A stretch of 64,000 bases of DNA from Clytia hemisphaerica. Taxonomy: Eukaryota > Cnidaria > Hydrozoa > Leptothecata > Clytiidae. The notes below the pieces were generated by a model. That model was not told the origin of the DNA and searched no databases. It saw only the letters and a program-made list of their open reading frames with translations. Within the stretch, counting starts at the first letter, position 1; every line of letters begins with the position of its first letter. The position numbers and the translations under genes are program-made. This document shows, piece after piece, positions 53,530-64,000 of this stretch. The DNA is taken from NCBI GenBank assembly GCA_902728285.1, contig CACVBU010000918.1, positions 329,086-393,085 on the forward strand, given 5' to 3'.

Positions 53530-55425
53530 ATTGCTCAAGCTCAATTTGTCTAAGCGCGCTAGTCTCCATATCATTTGGACACAAAGCCTATTTAGATGAA
53601 TTCATCTTATATGCTTTTCATTTTCAAGACATTCAATTGAACAAACCTTCATTAAACTTGAAAATTCTCAAAATATCAAAATTAAGTAATTGTAACTAAG
53701 TGTCGAAAAGAAAACGTTGCTGAAAAACAACGGTGTTTAAAGTGTGACAGAAAGTACACGAGCCTCTGTAAAAAAGCCTTTTATCATGCCTGATCACCCA
53801 ATAATTTGCAAAGTAATTCTTTAAAAAAATATTTTTCATAGTGCTAAGTTTTGAAGCTGAGGAGCTAGCTATTCACAATATACCGCAAGATGATTTTTTG
53901 TCCCCTTAATCTGATTCGCACCCCTGGAGCCATGTTTATAACTTGATATGTAATAGACTATGTTATAGTCTAAGACGAATCACTATCTAAGAAAAAAGCC
54001 CAAAGCCGAAGAAAATTCGCAAACGGGTTTTTTTGCCGAAAAGAGTTTACAGTCGGTAGAGTTGCCAGTCTTAGACTATTCGAAACTCTCCCGCCGATTT
54101 TTTTCCGTATACCGCCATAACGCCATACCGCCATTTTTTCCCGCCATCGTCTAGATATGTAACCGCTGAACTTTAATAAAGAGTGTAATTTAAGAAAAAA
54201 GCTCATTGATGTAACCAATCTGACCTTAGGATTTTCATTATCATATTATAGAAAAATGCTCAACCAAATAGAGTTACATATTATGGACTAGTGGTTTAGA
54301 GAAATATGAAAATATTGAATGCGATACATCAGACAGATTTTGTGGTGTACCGAAAAATTTCTATAAACTCCGCCCTCTCGTTTTTCACGCAGAATCTTTA
54401 TAACCCCCGATTTGTAAATGGTGTGAGAGACACGAAATGTATATCAATAATCTAATGAGAATTGTCTGAATTCTTATTTAAGAAGCAAAATTTCCGTGTG
54501 TCCACGCAATTTTCAGAGAAAATGAGCAATACAGCGTGTCTAAAAAAAGCGAACAGATTTTTACATGAAGTGAAATCCTAAAAATTCATCATCTTATCTG
54601 GACTTAGAATGATTGAAACAAAATTAAAATTCTCTATTTCCCTCAAGCTTTAGAATCCGTACTCCCGGATGAAACCCTCAATGGGGTGTATGATCGCTGT
54701 CATTTAGATAGAATAGCCCAATAATAAACGTTGACAGAAACAAAGCATCAATACAACCTAAACCTTATCTGTCAAAAAAAAGAGAAAAGTAACAGAAAAA
54801 ACTCGTTCATATAAGTATTAGTTACTTTACAGACCGGTCTGTAAAATACACGTTGACCACCTGACGGAACTCAGGAACTACTGGAGATTTTGACTTGAAC
54901 TTTTCACCAATGATAGATATTGACAACATCGAAGACAGTGTGCAAAATTTCAATTTAGTCACCTGAGTGGTTGGTATTTTACAGACCAGTCCATTTTTTA
55001 CCTATATGCCCACTTTCAGCATAACACGCGTTCGATTTTGCTAAATTTCGGCTGCAGACTTGTATCATCAATAACTAATACTTGTCTAGATTTCAAGTCA
55101 ATAACATTTTCCGATCATAGAGATACAGTATCCTAGGGCTGCTTAGGCGAAAAAAGGGCGATTTTGGGCTGGTCTGTTAAATACAAAAATACAAAAATAC
55201 ATGTCACGTGGAAAGTTGCCTCACAAAATCTGAGCAAAAAATCAAAGTGAAAAAAAGTTAGAGGGGGGGGCCTCCCCCCCTAAGATGCTCGAAGGGTTAA
55301 TTGACATTGTTTACCGTGGTTGAATTAAGTTCTCATTGGCGAATAAGACATTACAGGCATTGTTTTCAAGCGCCAGGGATATTTTCTATGGACTTTTAGA
55401 GATACTTTCTGTTAGTTGCAACGAT
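53530..55425. other. No gene seen; repeat fragments with CAGACCRGTCTG palindromes
   Basis: Two or three TTTTACAGACC(A/G)GTC phrases at 54832-55170 recall the 42936 repeat in the opposite orientation. Short frames in 53970-54218 overlap a CCGCCAT(AACGCCATAC) run and are not credible genes. G/C runs near 55262-55280. Confidence 0.45.
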
Positions 55426-55429
55426 CCCT

Positions 55430-55965
55430 GGTATCAAACCTTTTCGGTCGTGTTACGGCAATGGTTAAAAGATCAACTTAAAGATTAATCATTGAAAAAC
55501 CAGGGTATATACTTTCTGGGAACAGGTTAGTTACAACAATTTCATAAATCAAATCTTTTTGATCGCGTTAATTAGTGCTTAAAGATCAACTTAAAGATTA
55601 ATCATTGAAAAACAAGGGGATACTTTCTGGGACCAGGTTAGTTACAACAATTCCTGATATGAAATCCTTTTGATCGAGTTACGGCAAAGCTTAAAGATCA
55701 GCTTAAAGATTAATCATTGAAAAACAAGGGTATATACTTTCTGGAACAGGTTAGTTACAACAATTCCTGATATGAAATCCTTTTCGGTCGTGTTACAGCA
55801 AAGCTTAAAGATCAACTTAAAGATTAATCATTGAAAAACGGGTATATACTTTCTGGGAACAGGTTAGATACAACAATTTCATATATCAAATCATGTTGAT
55901 AGAGTTACGGCAATCGTTAAAGATCAGCTTGAAGATTAATCATTGAAAAACAAGGATATCTTTTT
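55430..55965. repeat. Tandem array of ~112-bp units
   Basis: AAAGATTAATCATTGAAAAA recurs at about 55481, 55594, 55705, 55817 and 55930, spacing 111-113 bp. Each unit has ATACTTTCTGG.ACAGGTTAG and TACAACAATT. About four and a half copies, diverging at the edges. Confidence 0.88.
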
Positions 55966-57167
55966 ACGATGAATCACAAGTAATAAGAGGCTTAGTAAAT
56001 CATCCGAATCACCTCGTGTTTTTCCTTCTGATCTGATTTATTTGTTTGTTGCACTCAATTTTGGCCGTGTTTAGCACTTCATCAATATGCAACCCTCCCT
56101 TCTAAATGCTTCCTGATTACAAAAGTCGTAAATTGTTTTTTGATTGATTATAAAATTTCAAATTTATAGATGTGTATTTCACAGGTTTATTGACCTCTAC
56201 GAAACAATCTAATTTATACAGTCAGGCACAAGGCTAGTAAAATTGGCCTGTTCTTTGAACCATTAAATTCCCCTTTTCTATGGAATTAAGCTCTACCGTG
56301 TTCTAAATTGAAAATTGAAATTAACAAAAGTCGGCAATTTTCCTTATTTTCGATTCACAGATACAAACAAAATACAAAGGAATGGAAATGTTAGCAAAAA
56401 TCGATGAAGTTGAGTTAAATGCGTGATTTCTGGATACACTTTTTTTTAAGAATATCCAAAACTTCTACGGATGTTCTTAGCTTTTTTTAGTTCTAAGCCT
56501 AATAAGAACTTTCTTACAATGTTCTTATGCTTGATATAGTTTGTTCTTAAAAAAAGGTGTGTTGTATGAATTCTTCACAGGCTGTATTATAAATTTGAAA
56601 TCTTTAAACCAATCCAGGGGGGACTCAAGGTAAACGATTTATCGAACGTGCGGCCCTTAAGGTTCTCTTTTCCAAGCTTCCCAAAGTGAACTGTAAAGAG
56701 CTGAAATGAGCAAAGAGGAGAAAAAGTGCATTCTAAGCGTGTAAGATTTGGAAAATCTGACCATATTTTGCCTAAAAACGATCAAAAACTTTCAAAAAGA
56801 TGCACCACAAGGGTTGATTTTTCAACTTTACTTGCGTTTTTAAATGAGTCACATTCTATGGTTGTTTTCGGTCTATATGCCCAGACATATTTAGGTAGTT
56901 AAGGGTAGCCAATCACCGAAGGCCAAAGGCCACCATGATTAATGATATAAATCTTAACGAATGCAGTTTGTTTGTTAATTTAGTCAAATAAAACATATTG
57001 CAATTTCCTTTTAAAAACAACCCTCTGATCTTTTATTGCAATTGATACATGTTTAGATAGCTTAGGTAAATTTAATAACATAAGCTTTACGTAATACAAA
57101 CACACAAATATACAAACAATTAGTTGTTCTAGACCAAATAAACAACAAAATGTGATAAGATAAGCAT
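55966..57167. other. No gene seen; MITE and repeat fragments
   Basis: Contains an inverted, shortened copy of the CACG-ended MITE family (about 56437-56564: TTCTTAGC, TAAGCCTAATAAGAAC, GTTTGTTCTTAAAAAAAGGTG) and the partial 53213-family copy at 56612. Otherwise plain AT-rich DNA. Confidence 0.5.
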
Positions 57168-57306
57168 TAATAATAATAATAATAATAATGTTTTACAGAT
57201 TTCCAGGCCACCGTGCAAGCACATGGGCCTCTATAAATCGCTCATACATTGGTTTGGTTTATTACAAAGGTTAACTTCAAACAGATATGCAACAATAGTG
57301 ACAATT

Positions 57307-60264
57307 TCAATCATACTCAAACATTTTCTCTTTCCAAGCTAGACCGAGGTTTTCTTTAAACTCTTGTATTGTAGATGATTTAACTACTTTTTCAGGTAGG
57401 CTATTCCACTTTTGAATGCCCCGATAGTAAAGGGAGTTGCTCTGGGGTCCACGGACACCATCGTTCCCGAAAATTCTTACCAGTTCAGAATTATGTGTTC
57501 TCATTGGTCTTATTCGTTGGTTAAATTTCTTAGGAACACACGATTTTTCATAGTGATTTAAATGTTTAAAGATCTCAACCATATCACTTACCGCACGCCT
57601 ATATTTTAGACTTGGGATTCCAATTCTTTGTAGTCTGCTTTCATAACATAGTCGTCCACATGTTTCAACCGTTTTTGTAGCGCGCCGCTGAACACCTTCT
57701 ATAAGTTTTTTGTGTTTTTTTAGTTTTGGTGACCAAATGACTTGTGCATATTCTAGGTGGGGCCTGACAAATGTTATGTAAAGTTTACGGAATAATTCAG
57801 GAGTGAGATACGTGAAGGTTCTTCTAATCAGACCAGCCATTGAGTTTGCCTTTTTTACTTGGTTTGATATATGTTGGTCGAATGATAGATTTTTGGTCAA
57901 AGATAACTCCGAGATCCTTTTCGAATTGTACATGTTTCAGTAAATTTCCTCCGAGTGTGTATTGATGTACATGTTTAATTATATTCGGCTTACCTAACGT
58001 TAGTACATGACATTTGTCGGGATGAAATTTTAAAAGCCACGTATCTGACCACTGCTGTAGTCGATCGATGTCCTCCTGGATTATAAGTGCATCTTCAATT
58101 GATTCTACTTTATTGACAAGTTTAGTGTCGTCAGCAAATAGAAAGAGTTGTGATTTAATTGAATCTGGTAAATCGTTGATGTATAGAACAAAAAGGGTAG
58201 GCCCTAGGGACACTACCTTGGGGTACTCCACTAAGAACTAATTGTTTTTCGGATTCAGCTCCATTTACTTTAACTATCTGAAATCGATCCTTCAGGAAGT
58301 ATCTGATCCATTCAAGCAACTTATTTCTTATTCCGTAGGCTTCTAATTTGATTAAGAGCCTTTGGTGGGGAACTGAGTCGAATGCCTTTGCAAAGTCAAA
58401 GTATACTGCGTCAACAGCTTTGCCGTTAGCAATGTCTTCGGTACACACATCTAGATAGTTTAGCAGTTGTGTTACTGTTGATCGGCGATTGATAAAACCA
58501 TGTTGCTTGTTAGAAAGCAGTTTCTCTTGCTCTAAATGTGACATAATATGTGTTTTAAGAATCTTTTCCATCATTCGACACACAATGGATGTCAGGCTAA
58601 TCGGACGGTAGTTTTCAGCTATATTTTTGTTTCCTTTTTTGTAAACAGGTGATACATTAGCATGCTTCCAGTCGTTTGGGAGACAACTTTCGTTGAGAGA
58701 TTTTGTCATTATAAGGAAGAGCGGTTTCTGCAATATATTCAGCGAGCTCCTTGAGCATCCTTGGGTGAAGTTCATCTGGCCCCATGGATTTGTTTGGATT
58801 TAACGCCTTGAGCTCCTTTTTAATAGTTTCAGTTAGTATATTTATCTCTACTTCTTTATCCGTCCTGGAATGGAATTCAGGGAGTTGTTCAAGTGGCTCA
58901 CGTGTAAAGACACTACAGAATTGGCTCTGGAGTATGTTGGCTTTACTTTTGTCATCATATTTGATCGAATTTTCATTATTAGGGTTTTCGAGGAGAGGAT
59001 GTATTCCCGTTCTTGCTTTCAGATTGCTGCGTACATATTTCCAGAATCTTTTTGGATTTGTTTTTGATTGTTCGCTGATCTTTTTTTCGAACTCTCTCTT
59101 GGAGCGAGTCAGGGCACTATTAGCGGCGTTGCGCCATCTTACGTACTCCCTTCTACGTCTCTCAGTGTCGTCATTTTGAAGTGAGATGATCCATTTTCTA
59201 TGCGCCTTACGTTTCTCTTTAATTATCTGACAAATTTTTGGATCTAAGGGATGCTTCCCTTTCCTTCTTTGATTTGACAGGTTGTTCTTATTGTGGGTAA
59301 GTGGCACATAGAGGTTTCGGAGCTCGATCATTTGTTTTAGGAATAGGTCCCAACTCTCATTCACATCTAATTCAATCGAATTTTGGATGAATTCGATAGA
59401 CCAATTGATATGGCTTAGATGAGATCTCATAAACTGGTAGTTGGCTTTGCTGTATTGATATCTATCAAGCTCATTTTTAATTGTGAAATAACCATAGAAT
59501 TTAAAGGAGAGGACACTGTGATCACTGAGATGGAGTGGGGCAAGGTATTTTATCTCGGAAATTTGATTTTCTTCCCCTGTAAGGATGAGATCGAGTATTG
59601 ATGGTTTGTCGGTGCCTCGTCGCCGTGTCGGCTCAAGGACATGTTGGTATAAAAAACAGTCTCTTAAAGCATCAAGGAATTTCTCCTCGTCGCTATCTTC
59701 TTCACAAGGTGAGGACCAATGGACCCAATCGATTTTCTTATAGTTAAAGTCACCTATAAGACATATATGAGTGTATTTCGGATTTAGGCAGAGATCTTTT
59801 ATGAGCTTATTCATGTTCTTGTTATTTTCATCGAAGATATTTGTTTCAGTTTTTGTCGGGCTTCTATAAAGACATCCGAGTAACATGGTGTCTTTGTTCT
59901 CCATTGCAATTTCTAATAGACAAGTCTCTTCAAATTCAACTTTCGTTTGTATTTGTAGGATGAGGTGATCAATAGACTTGTGGACTAGAATGATGATTCC
60001 TCTCTTTTTTTGTATTCCTATGTTAGTTTTATATGGTGTAGAATAATTCTCAATTGAGTAGTCTTGATCTTTTCTCTCAGAGATCCGTTTGGTGTTGACT
60101 TCGGTGATCGCAATTATATGAGGTTGTTCAGCAGCAACGTGCTTTAAAAGTTCGTTTTTCTTCTTAGATGTCATTTGGTCTGCATTTGTGTAGATGATAG
60201 TAAGTTCACTAATTGCTGTGGTTTTGTTTTTTGAATCGTTTTTGTTAGGTGGGTTTTCATTCAA
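57307..60264 (-). pseudogene. LINE ORF2: AP endonuclease plus reverse transcriptase, frameshifted
   Basis: 60264-58657 encodes the endonuclease: LTIIYTNADQMTSKKKNELL, IIAITEVN, RRGIIILVHKS, LLGCLYRSP, HICLIGDFNYKKIDW, TDKPSILDLILT and LSDHSVLSF. A linker follows, then NPNKSMGPDELHPRMLKE. The RT goes on in other frames: 58775-58155 (YKKGNKNIAENYRPISLTS, AVYFDFAKAFDSVPHQRLL, SGVPQGSV), 58231-57824 (LGPTLFVLYINDLPD, FLFADDTKLV), 57933-57307 (GLIRRTFTYLTPELFRK, GVQRRATKTVETC). Breaks lie near 58715, 58210 (a C-run) and 57905. The catalytic blocks are otherwise present. Confidence 0.88.
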
Positions 60265-60290
60265 GCTGTCGTTATCGTTATCGATCGGTT

Positions 60291-61436
60291 TTATTGATTG
60301 ATAGGGTTGTTGTATCGTTTTTGTGTTTTGTTGTACACCTTCTTTATGTCGAAGCCGTTTTTTGACGATCCTCGAACCCGATAAATAAATTCATCGGTTT
60401 CTAGGTCATCATTTAGGTCTTTCGCCTGTTGTGATAGCTCTTTATACTTTTCACGTTGGGACCTACATAGATCTTCTTTGATACTTATGCCTTTATAAGT
60501 ATCGTTACCTTTAAGTGATGGGAGATTTCCCATGATCTTAAGTTTACCATCTTCACTATCGAGGCAAATTAACAGTGGACGATTTGGTTTCTTACCTATT
60601 CTAAATATTTTTTTGATCTTAGAAGAAACATGTAAATCCTTAACTAATTGATCAGCCCATTCACAGTCCCTAGTATGATTATTTTTGTCACTATTATCGC
60701 ATACCTGTTCTTCTTCTTTTATTCCGTGAACGATGATGTTCGTGGCTCTTCTCCTCTTCTCCATCTCAAGAGCGATCTCTTCGTCTCTGGCTTGTTTAAT
60801 AGCAAGTTTGATTCCGCTCGTGTCACTCGTCGGTTGTTGAGGGAGACCAGATTTTGTGGCTTCTGAATACGATTTCATAGCTTGTTGGCATTCGTTCTTT
60901 ATTGTTGACAGGATACTGTCCTTGAATTCGTCAAGCTTTCGTTCGAATTTCTTTTCAGCAAACTCGAGTGTATGCAGGCCGGGGTCAGCTTTCAAATCAT
61001 TTTTCAAGAGTTGGAGATCTGCGTCCTTATCTTCAAGCTGTTTCTTAAGGTGATCCTCAAAGTCACGACTACTTTTTATAATTCCTTCGCATGCGTCGAT
61101 TTCTCTGCGAAGGCGTTTAATTTCATTTTGGGTTTGAAGCGATGGTTGAGCCTTTTCCTTCTTGGGGACCAGTTCGAGCAGCTTGGGTTCAACTTCAACG
61201 CAGTTGATACAAATGTATTTCTGGGTTCTGTTGGCTTTGAGTGTTTGAATATGGAATGCAGGAAGCATACAACATCTGTAGTGAATGGATCTCTTACATT
61301 TTCCACAGGTTAGCGAATCTGAATCCCTGTCGTCAACACATCGATTTTCGGTGCATATAATGATATCTTCTTTCGTTGAGATTTTCTTAGAAGCAGTAGA
61401 TTGTTTTGGCCTTACGGATGATGTAGCCGATGCCAT
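60291..61436 (-). CDS. LINE ORF1: PHD-like zinc finger, coiled coil and RRM-like domain
   Basis: 381 uninterrupted codons. Residues about 28-80 form a C-x-C/H-x-C finger (CTENRCVDDRDSDSLTCGKC, then HYRCCML and YICINCVEVE), a PHD type seen in ORF1 of CR1-like LINEs. A coiled coil runs through about 100-150 (IKRLRREIDACEGII, LKKQLEDKDADLQLLKNDL). From about 230, RRATNIIVHGIKEEEQ and KKIFRIGKKPNRPLLICLDS, then REKYKELSQQAKDL, make an L1-ORF1-like RNA-binding region. The expected role is RNA binding and ribonucleoprotein assembly. Confidence 0.85.
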   Translation of the reverse strand: MASATSSVRPKQSTASKKISTKEDIIICTENRCVDDRDSDSLTCGKCKRSIHYRCCMLPAFHIQTLKANRTQKYICINCVEVEPKLLELVPKKEKAQPSLQTQNEIKRLRREIDACEGIIKSSRDFEDHLKKQLEDKDADLQLLKNDLKADPGLHTLEFAEKKFERKLDEFKDSILSTIKNECQQAMKSYSEATKSGLPQQPTSDTSGIKLAIKQARDEEIALEMEKRRRATNIIVHGIKEEEQVCDNSDKNNHTRDCEWADQLVKDLHVSSKIKKIFRIGKKPNRPLLICLDSEDGKLKIMGNLPSLKGNDTYKGISIKEDLCRSQREKYKELSQQAKDLNDDLETDEFIYRVRGSSKNGFDIKKVYNKTQKRYNNPINQ

Positions 61437-61867
61437 TTGGTCAACTAGTTGGTTGTAGTAATTGAATTTGTTGGAAAAAGCAGCTTTTTAAGTGTTTTTT
61501 ATAAGATTTTCCATTGCCATTGAGCTATGATGAAATCATAGCTCAATACTGGGATAGTAATAAATTTAAAATTATGAATGAAAATAGTGTATATGGTTGG
61601 ATTTAAAATCTCCTCCCTTGAATCAATAATTAACTACTTTTAAATCTTTATTTATTGTGCTGTAAGCCAAATAAGAAAAAAACTTAGCGAAGTAAAAGGC
61701 ATCGAGCTGTATTCAATGCATCTTCTCAAAAACTTTGACTTGAAAGTGTCCCGTTTTTTATTGTCGTCACAAGCAAGATAACATATTAAGTAAACTTAAA
61801 GTTTAAATAAGCATCATTATTGTCTTAGATTGTCTTCGAGACCCGATGAGGAAGAAAACACCCCCTA
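61437..61867. other. Upstream of the LINE; no gene seen
   Basis: May contain the LINE 5' UTR. An inverted pair TATTGAGCTATGA/TGAGCTATGATGAAATCATA around 61520-61545 is the only structure noticed. Confidence 0.4.
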
Positions 61868-62126
61868 CTCACAGACCCACTGGAACCCCTTCCAACTGGA
61901 AAAAATTGGCCAAAATATCGTCCTTAGTAGAAAATTCGACTCTAATTTACAATAATCAGATAAGTATTGTGCTATTTTTTCCACCTCCACTGAATTTTCT
62001 GGCTCGAAAACAATGTAATTTTATATCCCCAGCAAAGAACATAGAAAAATCAATCCCCATAAAGTTCCAGTCCATTATTTTTACCTCCACTGGCCGAAGA
62101 AATCCTACCGAGTTTGTGAAAAGGGT
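61868..62126. mobile_element. MITE-like repeat (CTCACAGACCC ends), copy 2
   Basis: Reverse-orientation relative of 3196-3497: CTCACAGACCCACTGGAACC, GGCCAAAATATCGTCC, GTGCTATTTTTTCCACC, and a right end CCTACCGAGTTTGTGA. The central block is shorter than in copy 1. Confidence 0.6.
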
Positions 62127-62474
62127 TTGTAATAGAAGACCAGACAAAATACCAATGAGAATGGAAGGGTAACGTCCGTAATATAAACAGCGAAATACCG
62201 GACAAAAAAATGAGCAATTACCGTGCCATTGAAAACCTTGAATCCCCTCCCACCTTGAAGTATCTCTTTTTTGTAGATTGGAAATTAGATTACACAGGTT
62301 GCAAAATTAAAGTCTGAATACAAATCCCGCTTTTACTCGAAATTTTTAAGTGCTTGTACTATGACATTTATTTCTGATTTGTTCGAATTCATGGACACTA
62401 ATAAAGTTATCAGCTGTAGGTTGTAAAGCAAGTAACATGGGAATAAATTAAAATCACGTAAACTTTTTCGAGTA

Positions 62475-62618
62475 CCTTATTGGAACTAATTTTCGCAGGT
62501 TTTAATTTTAGCGTTTTTCGCGGTTTTTCGTCAAAATCGCGAAAATTTGATCCCGCGAAAAATTTTGAGAGTTGAAAACCGCGAAAATTAATTCCCGCGA
62601 AAATGAGTTCCAATAAGG
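62475..62618. mobile_element. TA-flanked MITE with CCTTATTGGAACT ends
   Basis: TA at 62473-62474 and 62619-62620. CCTTATTGGAACT is inverted at the right as AGTTCCAATAAGG. The interior is rich in TTTTCGCG/CGCGAAAA, so the whole element can fold back. 144 bp. Confidence 0.85.
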
Positions 62619-63113
62619 TAATCACATTTTTTGACTGCACTGATATAATTTTGCAGCCCGTGTATTAAATTTTTCGACCTTAAAAAGAGAATAGGTATGG
62701 GAATTCCAAAGGTAACCTCTGTGTCCAACTATGGAAATTTTCTTATTCATACATTTTTGAGAGAAGAATTTCAATCGAGTTTGCAACCCGAATATAATTT
62801 TTTCCCATCTAAAAAAAATTCCACTGATTGCATGGTAAAGTGGCGTGATCCATTTTGCCCAACCCTTTGTCATAAGATCCTTGAAAAAGAAAGTAAGTTC
62901 TGTAATAGCCTTTTCATTGAAATATTAAAGGGGTTAATGATTCCAAATTCAAATTTGTTACTCAGCAAAAAATTACTTTACAGATGCAGTTTTTGAGGCC
63001 GAATCGCACCCCTTGAAAAAAAGACCTCCTGGCCTCCTTCATTTGCTCAAATCAAATTTCTCAAGAAATTCACTCTGAACTCTATTTATTTTGTTAGAAA
63101 AATGGCAGGAATA

Positions 63114-63312
63114 GACCTTTTCATAAATTACCTTACGAAAATCAATTGCCTCGCTTTGAAATTATTGCCATGGTGATTAACTCCCGGCAGATTTTATTAA
63201 AACCGCTTTCTATTCATAAAGAAATCATTTAATGTCTCAAGGGACATAATCACCATGGTAATTGTTTGAATACGAGGCAAGTGATGTTCGTGACGTAATT
63301 TATGAAAAGGTC
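63114..63312. mobile_element. Complete TA-flanked MITE with GACCTTTTCATAAATTAC ends
   Basis: TA at 63112-63113 and 63313-63314; the 18-bp ends are perfect inverted repeats. Subterminal arms (AATTGCCTCG, ACCATGGT) are also roughly inverted. A partial relative is at 12663-12745. Confidence 0.85.
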
Positions 63313-63314
63313 TA

Positions 63315-64000
63315 TCGAGGAATCCTCCCGTTGAAGTAGAGTAGTGTGTTTCATTTCATCTCTCGAGGAAGTGTTGACTTCTTGAATGATGCTTCAAAAA
63401 TCGATTAGACTACAATGAGCGAATTATTATTATCTCAAGACGTTTTTAAATGATCTTGAAAATATAAGACCTTTGCATCTTGAAAACTCTCTTATGTAGA
63501 GTCAGGCCCTTAGACTTCTCATAGGTCCTTTACTAAGTTGTTAAACATTATATGGTTCTTATATTTGAAGGCAGATTGATTAAAAAAATGATTCATCTTT
63601 GAATAATGTATGAATGCAGTATCGAAGAGGATGGGGACTCCTCATCAAACTAAAAGGTGTTAGGTTTCAAAAATCTTCGCGTTTTTGCGTCAGACCTGGT
63701 TGCCCCCTATATTGAAAATAATCTGAACCATGATATTTTATTTCCATTAGAATGATCCCTAATTTTATGTGGAGGTCTTCAGTTGTAATTACAAGAAATC
63801 ACCAATTGATTTTCCATCCCTATTGGTATTAAATTGTTTATTTTATCCCCAATATAAAATTATCTTCGACGAGGTCGCCGAGATCCTGTAAATATGACAC
63901 TCCAAGCCCGGTGGAGCAACGGCTAAAGTGGAGAGAGAGGCTGACGGCTCAAAATGAGATAAAATTTGGTAGGAATTTGAGAAAAAAATCTCAGTTGCAC
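63315..64000. other. No gene seen at the right edge
   Basis: AT-rich DNA with no exon-like frame or bounded element. The last 100 bases contain a loosely tRNA-like TGGAGCAACGGCTAAAG, without a matching B-box inside the window. Confidence 0.4.

Larger units (their letters stand above)
57168..61436 (-). mobile_element. CR1/Jockey-type LINE with ORF1 and frameshifted ORF2
   Basis: On the minus strand: ORF1 61436-60291, a 26-base gap, ORF2 60264-57307 in several frames, a 3' UTR and an (ATT)n tail at 57168-57189. The simple-repeat tail, PHD-like ORF1, AP endonuclease and RT order fit CR1-related LINEs. The 5' UTR end was not identified; the element may extend past 61436. It is nearly full length but disabled by at least three frame breaks in ORF2. 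Confidence 0.88.

Noticed and set aside
53970..54218. Minus-strand 82-codon ORF
   Set aside because: Low-complexity CCGCCATA run, no similarity or splice context.
63905..64000. Possible tRNA at the right edge
   Set aside because: Only an A-box-like phrase is present; there is no B-box or stem pairing before the window ends.

Overview
The window is a stretch of a eukaryotic, almost certainly metazoan, nuclear genome. It is AT-rich, has spliced genes with GT-AG introns, and is packed with transposable elements. No bacterial-type operon, rRNA gene or CRISPR array is visible. The gene families fit an early-branching marine animal such as a cnidarian: a secreted PAN plus concanavalin-A-like repeat protein, a secreted multi-EGF protein with chitin-binding-like ends, and a DUF229 sulfatase-fold membrane protein. 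The phylum is inference only.

Cellular genes all read from the minus strand. (1) At 1291-11299 a secreted PAN-domain protein is followed by repeated beta-sandwich (LamG/ConA-like) modules on symmetric phase-1 exons; its last exon carries a frameshift, and relic or duplicated exons lie around it. (2) At 14876-15923 lie the last four exons of an unrecognised gene. (3) At 23139-26405 is a two-exon DUF229 gene of 938 codons. (4) At 27801-29457 are three phase-compatible exons of an unrecognised Pro/Ser-rich protein, possibly upstream exons of gene 2. (5) At 31571-38994 is a 17-exon gene: signal peptide, sixteen EGF modules, a long Thr-Asn-Pro-Pro stalk and two four-cysteine chitin-binding-like modules. 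One EGF exon is one base out of phase.

Mobile DNA dominates the rest. The best-preserved element is a tyrosine-recombinase retrotransposon at 15928-22031 with split direct repeats (A1 - gag - RT/RNase H - YR - B1A2 - B2), of the Ngaro/PAT type. It sits four bases from a splice acceptor of gene 2 and itself holds a DNA-transposon insertion immediately before its gag ATG. A CR1/Jockey-type LINE with a zinc-finger ORF1 and an endonuclease/RT ORF2 fills 57168-61436; ORF2 carries several frameshifts. A second LINE at about 46041-48528 is interrupted by a 5'-truncated LINE of a different clade. Many non-autonomous DNA elements can be bounded by terminal inverted repeats and target duplications: TA, TTAA, TTA, 7-bp, 8-bp and 9-bp classes. 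There are also two tRNA-derived SINE copies and several tandem arrays (59, about 112 and about 187 bp).

From 39 kb to 46 kb, and between 48.5 and 57 kb, I see no cellular gene, only repeats and transposase relics. Exon boundaries come from splice-site and phase inspection by eye, so they are models and not transcript-proven.
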